Assembly (NCBI RefSeq): GCF_029675105.1
Contig: NZ_JAQQFV010000011.1
Span: forward strand, 1-64,000
DNA from: Nocardia anocheti
Lineage (GTDB): Bacteria; Actinomycetota; Actinomycetes; Mycobacteriales; Mycobacteriaceae
DNA length: 64,000 nucleotides
Direction: 5' to 3'
A program made the translations under genes and the position numbers. Shown piece after piece: positions 27,297 to 35,409 of the stretch. Every line of letters begins with the position of its first letter. Within the stretch, counting starts at the first letter, position 1. The notes beneath the pieces are model-generated. The model saw only the letters and a list, made by a program, of their open reading frames with translations. It searched no databases and was not told the DNA's origin.

Positions 27297-28064
27297 GTGG
27301 GCGAGGTGGCTGTGCGCCGAGTCGATCGGTGGCGCCCGCTCGAGTTCGGATGTGGTTGGAAAGGAACGCCGGGGTTGACGACGGACGCGCGGGCTGAGGT
27401 GGAGAAGTTCCTGCTCGGGGACCGGTTCGCCTGTCTGGCGGGGCGGTCGGCGTGGCGGCAGGGTGGGATCACGCATCGGCATTACGACGTGCTGGGTGGG
27501 GTGGAGTCGGCTCGGTTGATGGCGGGGGATCTGGCGGAGTTCGTGGGGGCCGCGGACTGGGGGTCGCGGAAGTTCACGAGTTTCGTGGCGACCTTCGAGC
27601 AGCCTCGGGGAGTGGATGAGCTGCGGTTCGAGGAGTTGTTGTGGGAGCATTTACAGTTTCTTCATGAGGCGGATGCGGAGCGGTTCGCGTGGGCGGCTGG
27701 GTGTTCTTCGGATCCGCAGTCGGGGGAGTTCCGGTACAGCGTGGCGGGGCATCCGTTCTTCGTGATCGGGTTGCACGAGACGCATCGGCGGTTCGGGCGG
27801 CGGCCACCGTTTCCGATGTTGGCGTTCAATTCGCACGAGCAGTTCGCGCGGATCAAGGCCGACGGGATGTGGGATCGGCTGGCGGACAAGATCCGGAAGC
27901 AGGACATCTCGTTGCAGGGGGATATCAATCCGAATCTGATGGAGTACGAGATGCTGTCGGAGGCGCGGCGGTATTCGGGGCGGCCCAAGCCTGCGGATTG
28001 GCAGTGTCCGTTCAGTGCGCGCGTCGCGGCGGAACGCGAGTTGACGGGTACGCCATCGGCGTGA
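27297..28064 (+). CDS. YqcI/YcgG family protein, GntA-like heme N-hydroxylase homologue
   Basis: A 255-aa protein of the YqcI/YcgG family. The family blocks are present: FACLAGRSAWRQG near the start, the LHETHRRFGRRPPFPMLAFN block with HEQFARIK after it, KIRKQDISLQGDINPNL, and the C-terminal RRYSGRPKPADWQCPF. The family includes GntA, a heme-dependent enzyme that N-hydroxylates an arginine-derived precursor of guanitoxin; some members are only known as unassigned proteins. GTG 27297 is chosen because the family starts about there; an upstream GTG at 27180 would add 39 non-conserved residues. The ATP-grasp gene begins 36 nt downstream on the same strand. Confidence 0.72.
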   Translation: MGEVAVRRVDRWRPLEFGCGWKGTPGLTTDARAEVEKFLLGDRFACLAGRSAWRQGGITHRHYDVLGGVESARLMAGDLAEFVGAADWGSRKFTSFVATFEQPRGVDELRFEELLWEHLQFLHEADAERFAWAAGCSSDPQSGEFRYSVAGHPFFVIGLHETHRRFGRRPPFPMLAFNSHEQFARIKADGMWDRLADKIRKQDISLQGDINPNLMEYEMLSEARRYSGRPKPADWQCPFSARVAAERELTGTPSA

Positions 28065-28099
28065 GCTGGGGTTTCCGCTCGGGACAGTAGGATTCGGCG

Positions 28100-28978
28100 G
28101 TGACCGCGACGGTGTTGTTCTGCTCCGATCCCCTGAATCCTCGGCGGGTCGACGACCATTTCGGCGCGCAGGCCGATGCTGTGCGGACCGCGGGTGGGAC
28201 CGTCGTGGTGTTGGACCACGAGGCGTTGACGGTGGGAGACCCGGTCGCGGCGGTTCGGCGGGTGCCACGCGGTGGTGGGCGGATGTGGTATCGCGGGTGG
28301 ATGATTCCGGTGGATCGCTATCGCGATCTGGCACAGGCGCTTTCGTCGCGTGGGTGCGCGCTGGAGGTGTCGCCCGCATGCTATGCGAAGGCCCATGAAC
28401 TGCCGGGATGGTATGAGTCGTTCGCCGGGTTGACGCCGCGGTCGCGGTGGTTGACCGGGAAACCGGGGGAGGTGCCCGGACAGTCGGTGCTGGCCGAGCT
28501 GGCCGGGTCGCTCGGTGCGGGTGCGGGGATAGTCAAGGATTATGTGAAGTCGCGCAAGCACGAATGGGACACCGCGTGTTACGTGCCGGATCTACGGGAT
28601 ATCCGCGCGCTGCACGGTGTGGTCGAGCGGTTTGTCGAGCTGCAAGGGGAGTACTTGGCCGGTGGGGTGGTGCTGCGCGAATTCGAGGACTTCACCGATG
28701 TGACGGGCGCTCGGGCGGCGGAGGCCAGGGTTTGGTGGCTCGACGGTGAACCTGTCGTGATCGGGCCACATCCCGATGATCCGGCGGTGTGTCCGGAACC
28801 CGACTTGTCCTGGGTGGCCGGGGCGGTGTCGGCGCTGGGCTGCCGGTTCGTGACCACCGATGTCGCGCGTCGGGCGGATGGTGACTGGCGGGTGGTCGAA
28901 GTCGGTGACGGGCAGGTCAGCGATTTGCCGTCGACAGTAGACGCGATGGCGCTGATCGGCCGGTTGATCGCGAGGTGA
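28100..28978 (+). CDS. R2K-type ATP-grasp domain protein (DUF4343-like)
   Basis: A 292-aa protein from GTG 28100. The ATP-grasp fold is supported by IVKDYVKSRKHEWD (Lys of the nucleotide-binding strand), GGVVLREFEDF (hinge acidic residue) and the C-terminal WRVVEVGDGQVSDLP, in which the metal-binding Glu/Asp pair follows the family pattern. The length and the FCSDPLNPRRVD opening fit the small R2K clade. ATP-grasp enzymes join carboxylates to amines or thiols using ATP. It sits 36 nt behind the YqcI/YcgG gene, which suggests the two act on the same small molecule. The product is unknown. Confidence 0.65.
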   Translation: MTATVLFCSDPLNPRRVDDHFGAQADAVRTAGGTVVVLDHEALTVGDPVAAVRRVPRGGGRMWYRGWMIPVDRYRDLAQALSSRGCALEVSPACYAKAHELPGWYESFAGLTPRSRWLTGKPGEVPGQSVLAELAGSLGAGAGIVKDYVKSRKHEWDTACYVPDLRDIRALHGVVERFVELQGEYLAGGVVLREFEDFTDVTGARAAEARVWWLDGEPVVIGPHPDDPAVCPEPDLSWVAGAVSALGCRFVTTDVARRADGDWRVVEVGDGQVSDLPSTVDAMALIGRLIAR

Positions 28979-29025
28979 CCGCGCGGGTGTCAGTAGGCGC
29001 CTGCGTAGCCGACTACTTCCACGGG

Positions 29026-30354
29026 TCAGCCGAGTAGGAACGCCACCGTGGGGAAGACGATGGTGGTGGCCGCGGCGAAGACGAGGGTACCGACGCGTCC
29101 GGAGCGATGCCTGGCGAACAGCGTTGCCGCCCAGCAATAGCTGCCGAACGAGATGAACAGGGATCCCCAGACGACGAGCGCCCGGCTCGACACCTCACCG
29201 AGTGGCTCGACGGTCCCCTTGTCGAACGCCAAGGCCAGGGTGATGATCGTGATTCCGGCCGCCGCGGCCGCGCCGAAGACGGCGGCACCTGCGGAACTGT
29301 TCATGGCGATCGGAGCGCGCGGTGTCGGTGCGATCGGCTGGGGATCGGTGTGGTGCGCGCCGGATTCGCGGCAGATCATGTCGAAGACCGTGGCGGGATT
29401 GACCCACTGGCGGACGCCGGAGTGCACCTCGGTCAGGGCTTCCACGGCCTGCGCGGTCGCGTAGGTGGTGATGACGCCTTCGCGGGAGGTGCGGAATCCG
29501 CCGTGGTCGCGATGGGTTCGCTCGGACTGCTGGAAGTCGAGCAGCTGGACGAGCGCGGTGCGGAAGGTCGGGTGGAAGATCAGGCGGTCGCCCGCGGTGG
29601 CGAGGGCGGCGACGGATTGCTGCAGCGTGGAGTGATACCAGGTCTGGGCGACCGCGCCGCGGTGGATCTGTTCCTCCTCGAGGGTGCCCGGGGCGGTGTC
29701 GAGGTGGGCGAGGATCCGGTCGACGGTGCGGGTGTGGGCGCGGGCGAGGCGGGGGCCGCCGAGGGCAGCGATCGCAGGGTTGCCGAGCAGGTGGGCGATG
29801 TGGGCGGCGGCGTGGTTCGACGCCGCGCGGGAATCGTCGTCGAGTACGGCGGTGACCAGGAACGAGACACCGCGGGCGGTGGCCTCGGCGGCCGCGTCGT
29901 CGGCGCCCGGGAATTCGAGGAGGGCGCGCACGGCGGCGGTGGTCGCGGTCACCGAGATCGGCGCGATGCCATCGGAAAGCGCCCACCCGCCGGTCTCGGG
30001 GTCCTGGGTGGTGAGCAGGGTGTGCCGGGAAGCGAGAACCTCGGTGGCGGTGAGGGGTTCGCCCAGGCGGCGCAGGGCGCGCAGCCGCCAGGCGGCATCG
30101 ATCGGTGCCTGGAAGACCCATTCGCCTTGGGTGTGATGGGAAACCGAAGTGCGCCGCATCATGGCCAGCACCGCCGGGGCGTCGGGGACCGGGCGACGGG
30201 CCGCGGCGAGCGCGCAGACCACCTCCGCGGTGTCCTGCGGGTTGGGGGCGACATCGGCGGACCAGCCCCAGCCCGCGACCCCGTCGCCGGGACGGACGAG
30301 GGTGCGGCGCAGCCAATCGCATGCCCGGATGATGCGGTGCTCGAAATCCGACAT
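29026..30354 (-). CDS. Prenyltransferase/squalene-cyclase-repeat protein with C-terminal membrane segments
   Basis: A 442-aa protein from ATG 30354. Residues 1-330 are alpha-alpha repeats of the terpene cyclase type, with QDPETGGWALSDG and DHGGFRTSREGVITTYATAQ as repeat landmarks; the class II cyclase motif DxDD is not obvious, so enzymatic activity is uncertain. The last 80 residues hold about three hydrophobic segments (AVFGAAAAAGITIITLALAF, ALVVWGSLFISFGSYCW and VGTLVFAAATTIVFP), so the repeat domain is membrane-anchored. It starts 32 nt after an EamA-type exporter gene and is probably co-transcribed with it. A sensor, lipid-binding or scaffold role is possible. Confidence 0.65.
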   Translation of the reverse strand: MSDFEHRIIRACDWLRRTLVRPGDGVAGWGWSADVAPNPQDTAEVVCALAAARRPVPDAPAVLAMMRRTSVSHHTQGEWVFQAPIDAAWRLRALRRLGEPLTATEVLASRHTLLTTQDPETGGWALSDGIAPISVTATTAAVRALLEFPGADDAAAEATARGVSFLVTAVLDDDSRAASNHAAAHIAHLLGNPAIAALGGPRLARAHTRTVDRILAHLDTAPGTLEEEQIHRGAVAQTWYHSTLQQSVAALATAGDRLIFHPTFRTALVQLLDFQQSERTHRDHGGFRTSREGVITTYATAQAVEALTEVHSGVRQWVNPATVFDMICRESGAHHTDPQPIAPTPRAPIAMNSSAGAAVFGAAAAAGITIITLALAFDKGTVEPLGEVSSRALVVWGSLFISFGSYCWAATLFARHRSGRVGTLVFAAATTIVFPTVAFLLG

Positions 30355-30386
30355 GCTGCCCCGGAGCCAAAAACGTTGTGCCGCAA

Positions 30387-31247
30387 CTATAGCTGGGCGC
30401 CCTGCTCGAGAACGATGGCAATGACGATGAAACCGCCCGCCGCCAGCAGCCAGATCGACATATTTGTGTGGTCCAGCACGGCGATCACGGTCCACGCGAC
30501 GATGGCCTCGTTCAAGCCGACGACACCGGCCGTCGCGGCGTCCGTGTGGCGCATCGCGCGCCAATAGAGCGCGAAGCCCGGCCCGAGCAGCAGCGCGCCG
30601 AGGGCGAACTCGATCACCAGCTGGCCGGGGGCGGCGGTGTCGACGAGCAGGTAGGGCATCGTCAGCAGGCCCGCCACACCGAGCTGGAGTCCGGCGGACG
30701 CGGTGGGGTCGCCGCGGCGGGTGGACTCCCGCGCGACGAGGGTGATCAGCGCCGCGACGGCGAGTGCGCTGCCGACGGCGAGTGCGCAACCGACGATCGC
30801 CTGGGCGGTCGATACTGCGGTGCCGGGGCGCATCGAGACCAGGACGACCGCCGTGACCACGAGCGCGATCTCGGTGATCGCCCGGACGTCCAGCTCGCGT
30901 CGACGGGTCAGCAGGGCGCCGACGAGCAGGATGATCGGTGCGGTCAGGTGCAGGGCCACGACGACCGGGACGGGGCCGATGGCCAAGGCCGCGGCGTAGA
31001 GCGTGATGTTGACGGCTTCCAGAAAGCCCAGCACGAGAGAGGTTTTCGGGTGCGCGCGCAGGTCCCGCAGCGGGTTGCGGCCGCCCGCGACGGCGAGGAG
31101 CAGCAAGGGGGCCGCGGCGCCGATCGCGACGGTCGGGCCCACTCTGCTCGATCCGAACAGTGCCAGACCCGCCGAGAAGAACCCCCACAGTGTCGTCGCG
31201 GCGATCAGGGTCATGACCGAGGTCTGTCTGCGGTCCAGCTGCGTCAT
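30387..31247 (-). CDS. EamA/DMT-superfamily transporter
   Basis: A 286-aa protein with ten predicted helices in two EamA repeats, the DMT-superfamily arrangement. Segment AAALAIGPVPVVVALHLTAP matches the end of the first EamA repeat and GLNEAIVAWTVIAVLD the end of the second. Such carriers export amino acids, nucleosides or metabolites. The start ATG 31247 is unambiguous. It is the first gene of a two-gene unit with the terpene-cyclase-fold membrane protein 32 nt downstream. The substrate cannot be read from the sequence. Confidence 0.85.
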   Translation of the reverse strand: MTQLDRRQTSVMTLIAATTLWGFFSAGLALFGSSRVGPTVAIGAAAPLLLLAVAGGRNPLRDLRAHPKTSLVLGFLEAVNITLYAAALAIGPVPVVVALHLTAPIILLVGALLTRRRELDVRAITEIALVVTAVVLVSMRPGTAVSTAQAIVGCALAVGSALAVAALITLVARESTRRGDPTASAGLQLGVAGLLTMPYLLVDTAAPGQLVIEFALGALLLGPGFALYWRAMRHTDAATAGVVGLNEAIVAWTVIAVLDHTNMSIWLLAAGGFIVIAIVLEQGAQL

Positions 31248-31309
31248 TCGTCGCCCCCCGACTGATCGTCTGCCGGGCTCAGACTAACCGCGGGCGCAGA
31301 GTGTTTCGG

Positions 31310-31669
31310 TCATTGCCCGAAGGAGCGCCGGAGTTTCGCGTTGATCACGGTGTTGAGGCGGTAACGGAGATGGCCGATCGCCGAATCGTCCAGGTTCGGT
31401 GTGTCGACATAGAGCGTCCAGCGCAGATCGGTGCCGCTTCCGCCGTCGGAGGGCAGGTCGAAGCGGATCCGCGCGGTGGGGTGTTTTGGCCACAGCGAGC
31501 TCCAGACGACCAGGTGGGGATTCGATCGTTCCAGGACAGTGGGGCGTTGCTCATCGGACAGCAGGATCAGCCACGGGCGGGTCGGGTCGCGATCCGGGTC
31601 GGTGAGGGCGGCGAAGACGGCGTGGGGCGGGGCGGGCTGGTTTCGCTTCCTGCTGCCGATGGCGTGCAT
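31310..31669 (-). CDS. Small conserved protein, SRPBCC-like
   Basis: A 119-aa protein from ATG 31669. The order PPHAVFAALTDP, LVVWSSLWPKHP, FDLPSDGGSGTDLRWTLYV and a long C-terminal helix HLRYRLNTVINAKLRRSFGQ fits the SRPBCC (Bet v 1/START-like) fold, a pocket for hydrophobic ligands. It has no signal peptide. It sits alone between the EamA gene and the lipoprotein gene on the same strand. The fold is inferred from the pattern; the ligand and role are unknown. Confidence 0.55.
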   Translation of the reverse strand: MHAIGSRKRNQPAPPHAVFAALTDPDRDPTRPWLILLSDEQRPTVLERSNPHLVVWSSLWPKHPTARIRFDLPSDGGSGTDLRWTLYVDTPNLDDSAIGHLRYRLNTVINAKLRRSFGQ

Positions 31670-31700
31670 GTGTCAAGGGTATTGGCCGTGGTGAGGTCGG

Positions 31701-32087
31701 TCAGTTGCGGTCGATGTCGGCGAGGATGGTTTCGGGTTTGAAGATCACCTTGTAGTGGTAGGGGCTGACGTTGGCGGCGTCGAGTTGTTCGACGAAGTAG
31801 CTGACGTTGTCGGACAGGCCGAGGAAGTGTTTCTTGTACTCGTCGTCGCCGGTCTTGCAGGTGACCTCGAGCTGGTTGTTCTCGTCCTTGATCGAGCACT
31901 TGCCCTCGATGGAGAGCAGGTATTTGTCGGTGATGCCGTTGAAGAAGACCACCCGGCGGTTGATCTTGAACTGATCCGATTCCTTGGAAAGGTTCTTCGA
32001 CACCACGTCGGCGTCACTGGCGCATCCGGTCAGTGCGAGGGCACCGGCGAGGAGGGAGATGGTGGCGGTGACGAGCGTGTTCCTCAT
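31701..32087 (-). CDS. Lipoprotein resembling actinobacteriophage beta-sandwich lipoproteins
   Basis: A 128-aa protein. A signal peptide ends in the lipobox LTGC (Cys at residue 22), so it is predicted to be lipid-anchored outside the cytoplasmic membrane. The mature part is all-beta, with RRVVFFNGITDKYLLSIEGK and YKKHFLGLSDNVSYFVEQ. From memory this matches a family annotated as beta-sandwich lipoproteins in many actinobacteriophages and prophages, some suspected to block superinfection; I could not verify this here. No other phage gene is visible nearby, so it is either a host gene or a captured one. Confidence 0.7.
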   Translation of the reverse strand: MRNTLVTATISLLAGALALTGCASDADVVSKNLSKESDQFKINRRVVFFNGITDKYLLSIEGKCSIKDENNQLEVTCKTGDDEYKKHFLGLSDNVSYFVEQLDAANVSPYHYKVIFKPETILADIDRN

Positions 32088-32090
32088 TCC

Positions 32091-33374
32091 CTAGTGTAGC
32101 CCGGTTGCCTTGGGCGGCAACGGTTGTTCGTCGGTGGACAGTGCCGTCGCGACCTCGTCCAGGCCGCAGGCGCGGGCGCGGGCGACCAGGAGTTTGCGGA
32201 CGCGGTCGGGGAGTTCGGGGGTGAGGGTGACGAGGGTTTGCCAGGCGGGGTGGTCGGTGGTGTCGAGGAGGTCGACGAGGGTGTCGAGTTCGGGCATGCC
32301 CTCGAGCAGGGCCAGGACGCGGGTGCGGGGGGCGCCGTCGACGGACAGGGCCAGGGGGAGCATGGTGGGGGCTTCGGGGCTGGCCGCGACGATGAGTTCG
32401 CGCAGGGCGTCGTCGTCTTCGGCGAGGACGCGCTCGGCGATGTGGCGCTGCTGGGTCGGGTCGAGGTGGCGGACCAGGGGGAGCAGGTCGAGCCAGAGAC
32501 CCTCGGCGAGGGAGATGTCGGAGACGCGGGTGAGGGTGGCGGGGTCGTGCATGACGGGGCGCTGGGCCAGGCGCCGCAGACCGGTGATGGCCATGCCCGC
32601 GGCGACGGGGAGCAGGGCGTCCCAGGCATCGAGTTCGGCGACGGCGGTGAGGAGTCCGTCGAGGACCTCGTCGTCCTGTTCGGCGACGATGTCGGCCATG
32701 CGGGCGCGTTCCTCGGGGCCGATGATGTCGAGCAGGGAGATCGCGTCGGCCCACTGCTGCTCGGCGTACATGGCGTCGACCATGCCGGGGACGCGGTCGG
32801 TGACCATGCTGAGCAGGCGTTCGGCCTGGGAGCTGTCCTCGAGGTGCAGGCCGACCTGGAGGATGTCGCGGTCGGCGGCCTCGGGCAGGGCGGCCCAGAG
32901 GACGGAGTCGGGCATGGCACCGGCCAGGCGGCCCATGGTGAGGTAGTCGCCGCGGTCGATGAGTTCCTTGGCGACCTCGGCGGCCATCGTGTCGGGGACG
33001 CGGGCGATGACCTCGGCGGCGCGTGTGGGGTCGAGCAGCACGGTGGCGTCGGCGAGGAACTTCGGCGACAGGGATTCGGCGATCGCGACCGCGCGGGCGG
33101 GTTCGACGGCACCGGCGACGGCGGCGGCCAGGGCCGGGCCCAGCGCCTTCTCGGCGACGAGTGCGGCGACCGGCTTGGGGACCAGTTTCACCGCGGCGGC
33201 GACGCGTTGCATGCGCAGCACGTCACGGCCCGACATCTCGTCGCTGACCTGGTCGCGGAAGGCCTTGATCGCCGAAGGTGGTTGCGCTGTCAGGAAATCC
33301 AGCTCGGCGGGGTCGACGCCGAGTACCCGGCCCAGCTTCGCGATCTCGGCCACGGTGTGCCGCGTGCCGCTCAC
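32091..33374 (-). CDS. Alpha-helical repeat protein of unknown function
   Basis: A 427-aa acidic, Leu/Ala-rich protein made of about a dozen repeated two-helix units (for example AAEVIARVPDTMAAEVAKEL and AERLLSMVTDRVPGMVDAMY), reminiscent of the MgtE N-terminal or HEAT-like arrangement. There is no signal peptide and no membrane segment. It is translated in a 4-nt overlap (ATGA at 33371-33374) after a 71-aa upstream gene, so the two are an operon. It is common in this group of actinobacteria as a hypothetical protein; the function is unknown to me. Confidence 0.65.
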   Translation of the reverse strand: MSGTRHTVAEIAKLGRVLGVDPAELDFLTAQPPSAIKAFRDQVSDEMSGRDVLRMQRVAAAVKLVPKPVAALVAEKALGPALAAAVAGAVEPARAVAIAESLSPKFLADATVLLDPTRAAEVIARVPDTMAAEVAKELIDRGDYLTMGRLAGAMPDSVLWAALPEAADRDILQVGLHLEDSSQAERLLSMVTDRVPGMVDAMYAEQQWADAISLLDIIGPEERARMADIVAEQDDEVLDGLLTAVAELDAWDALLPVAAGMAITGLRRLAQRPVMHDPATLTRVSDISLAEGLWLDLLPLVRHLDPTQQRHIAERVLAEDDDALRELIVAASPEAPTMLPLALSVDGAPRTRVLALLEGMPELDTLVDLLDTTDHPAWQTLVTLTPELPDRVRKLLVARARACGLDEVATALSTDEQPLPPKATGLH

Positions 33375-33586
33375 AGGCCCAGGACCTTGCGCACGGCGGG
33401 GCGGGCCAGGCGCGGGATGAGGTGCATCCCGGCGCCGAGCGCGTCGTCCATGGCGGCCTTGCGGGCGGCCAGCGCGGTGCCGACGAAGCCGTCGAGACGG
33501 GCGAGCTCGTCGCGGTCGAGCGTCGCGAACTCCGCCGGTGGCGGGCCGCCGAGGGTGGCGGTCAGCTGGTCCAGACGATCCGGCAC
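33371..33586 (-). CDS. Small conserved protein upstream of the helical-repeat gene
   Basis: A 71-aa protein from ATG 33586 ending LARPAVRKVLGL. It is helical, charged at the start (DRLDQLTATLGG) and has no membrane span. Its stop overlaps the start of the 427-aa helical-repeat gene by 4 nt, so it is most likely co-translated as a partner or regulator. I cannot name the family. Confidence 0.55.
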   Translation of the reverse strand: MPDRLDQLTATLGGPPPAEFATLDRDELARLDGFVGTALAARKAAMDDALGAGMHLIPRLARPAVRKVLGL

Positions 33587-33674
33587 GTGCGGGCTCCTTC
33601 GAACATCTTGCGGCAGTGTCGATTACACGATAGCCGTGCTTCGGTGATGCCGACGTCCGAGAGGTGACGGGCGC

Positions 33675-33947
33675 TCAGCCTCCGGCGACCGCCGGGATGA
33701 TCATGACTTCCGTGCTCGCGGTGAGTGGGGTGTCCGTGCCGTCGAGGGTGCGGCATTCGTCGCCGTCGATGTAGAAGTTGACGTAGCGGCGCAGGGTGCC
33801 GCGTTCGTCACGCAGGCGGCGTTCCAGTGCCGGGGAGCGGTCGCGGAGGGCGTCGAGGGCCCGGCCGAGTGTCGGGGCGTCGATGTCGAATTCGCGGGCG
33901 CCACCCGCGTAGGGGCGCAGCGCGGAGGGGAGCAGGACCCGGGCCAT
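33675..33947 (-). CDS. MoaD/ThiS-family sulfur carrier protein
   Basis: A 90-aa protein with the ubiquitin-like sulfur-carrier layout: VLLPSALRPYAGGAREFDID at the N-terminus, a helix with Leu/Arg, the strand YVNFYIDGDE and the C-terminal AVAGG whose terminal Gly-Gly is needed to carry sulfur as a thiocarboxylate. Members act in molybdopterin, thiamin or other sulfur-transfer pathways. The next gene on the same strand is a BNR-repeat protein 3 nt upstream; in related genomes the two are often paired, which suggests a shared but uncharacterised pathway. Confidence 0.8.
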   Translation of the reverse strand: MARVLLPSALRPYAGGAREFDIDAPTLGRALDALRDRSPALERRLRDERGTLRRYVNFYIDGDECRTLDGTDTPLTASTEVMIIPAVAGG

Positions 33948-33950
33948 CGG

Positions 33951-34493
33951 TCAGCCGACGACGGCGGCGCGCACGCACAGGACGTCGGGCAGCCGGTCGG
34001 CGACGAGTTGCCAGTGGTCGCCTTCGTCGGGGCTGCAGTAGACCTCGCCGTTGCGGGTGCCGAAGTAGATGCCGGTGGGGTCGGCGTCGTCGGCGGTCAT
34101 GGCGTCGCGCAGGACCGAGGCCCAGAAGGGGACCTCGGGTAGGCCGTCGGTGCTGGCCGACCAGGTGCGACCGGCGTCTTCGCTGCGGTATATCGCGCAG
34201 GTGGCGTTCGGGGGGAAGCGGAAACGGTCCATGTCGGCGTCGAGGGGGAAGGTGTAGACGACACCGGGGCGGCGCGGATGGGCGACGATGGGGAAGCCGA
34301 AGTTGTCGGGCGGGAGGTCGGCGTCGATGGACTGCCAGGTGGCGCCGTCGTCGGTACTGCGGAAGACACCGCCGTGGTTCTGCAGGTAGAGCGTGCCGGG
34401 GTCCTCGGCGTCGCGGGCGACCTTGTGCACGCACTGGCCCCAGTCCGGGAGCTCGCCGGGCAGGAAGGTGCCGATACCGAGCAGAACGGCCAT
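33951..34493 (-). CDS. BNR/sialidase-like beta-propeller protein, probably lacking its N-terminal half
   Basis: A 180-aa protein with BNR-type Asp-box repeats: FRSTDDGATWQS, YRSEDAGRTWSAS and YCSPDEGDHWQLV. Full-length relatives are about 350-380 aa and start with a first propeller half. Here the first nine residues MAVLLGIGT, which look like the normal N-terminus, run straight into FLPGELPDWGQCVHKVARDA, which corresponds to the middle of such proteins. This is what a 180-190-residue in-frame deletion would leave, so the gene may be a non-functional relic or a shortened variant. Such proteins are often annotated as glycosyl hydrolases, but the true role is unknown. It is coupled to the MoaD-like gene. 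Confidence 0.7.
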   Translation of the reverse strand: MAVLLGIGTFLPGELPDWGQCVHKVARDAEDPGTLYLQNHGGVFRSTDDGATWQSIDADLPPDNFGFPIVAHPRRPGVVYTFPLDADMDRFRFPPNATCAIYRSEDAGRTWSASTDGLPEVPFWASVLRDAMTADDADPTGIYFGTRNGEVYCSPDEGDHWQLVADRLPDVLCVRAAVVG

Positions 34494-34690
34494 CGCCGAC
34501 CTCCGGGTCGTTTCACCGACGTGCGTGGTTTGGCAACGAGCGTACTCCCAGGCGGCGAAGGGGCAGCGTGATCGCCGTGCGTGGGGGATACTGGTCCGAC
34601 GCGCGCGAGCCGTCGCGCGGGCGTGACATTGTCGCGACCATTTCGTAATCTAATAGTGACTTGTTCTCGACAGTAGCTGGTGATTGAAAC

Positions 34691-35323
34691 GTGCCTGGTC
34701 AACATCGCACTCCCGCGCCCCCGTCCGGTCGCATGTCGCTCGCTGTGTGCAGCCTCGCGGCCACGGTTCCGGGAATGTTGTGGATGGCACTACGTCCGGG
34801 CGCGCCCGAGGTGCAACAAGTCGCGTCGGTGACGCCGCAGACACCCTCGGCGATCGAATTGGACCCGCTGCCCGCGCTCACCCACGACGCTCCGGCCGAA
34901 CCGACCCTCGCGCCGGTCTCCGCCGACGACGAGACGGCGATGCTCTCGGCGGAGAAGCTGAAGCTGTCGTGCTCGACGGAGTGGAAGGGCACGCGTCCGC
35001 ACGTCGCGCAGGTCTCGCATATGGTGCAGAAGATGTTCGGGCTGTCCGACATCGGCGGCGCGCACGGCCGCTACGACGGTGACCACGGCGCCGGACTCGC
35101 CCTCGACATCATGACCTCCAACCAGGGCCAGGGCGATGCGATCGCCGCGTTCGTGCTGGCCAACAAGGCGCGCTTCGGCGTGACGTATGTGATCTGGCAG
35201 CAGCGCTACAACGACGGCAGCGGCTGGTCGTTCATGGAGGACCGCGGCAGCACGACCGCCAATCACTACGACCACGTGCACGTCTCGTTCGCGGCCTCCG
35301 CGGCGACCGACCTACTCTGCTGA
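34691..35323 (+). CDS. Secreted protein with ARB_07466-like (peptidase-fold) C-terminal domain
   Basis: A 210-aa protein from GTG 34691. A hydrophobic stretch near residues 16-35 (MSLAVCSLAATVPGMLWMAL) is a signal peptide or anchor. The C-terminal domain (about 95-210) contains GRYDGDHGAGLALDIM and NHYDHVHVSFA, with His and Asp in the layout of Hedgehog/D,D-peptidase-like zinc folds annotated as ARB_07466-like. Such domains are frequent at the ends of mycobacterial and nocardial secreted proteins. Cell-wall peptide processing is plausible but not shown. It is the only gene in its direction between the BNR gene and the SDR. Confidence 0.7.
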   Translation: MPGQHRTPAPPSGRMSLAVCSLAATVPGMLWMALRPGAPEVQQVASVTPQTPSAIELDPLPALTHDAPAEPTLAPVSADDETAMLSAEKLKLSCSTEWKGTRPHVAQVSHMVQKMFGLSDIGGAHGRYDGDHGAGLALDIMTSNQGQGDAIAAFVLANKARFGVTYVIWQQRYNDGSGWSFMEDRGSTTANHYDHVHVSFAASAATDLLC

Positions 35324-35409
35324 GATATTCCTTTCCGGCATATCGGCCCGGAGAACCGGACGCCCTCCTACGGTGAGGTGATCGGAGTCTCGCGAGGAGG
35401 TATGTGGAC

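Noticed and set aside
29107..33647. Long + strand open frames opposite the cyclase-fold and helical-repeat genes
   Set aside because: The minus-strand frames have protein-like composition, signal or membrane features and start sites; the + strand frames are low-complexity Gly/Arg-rich shadows.
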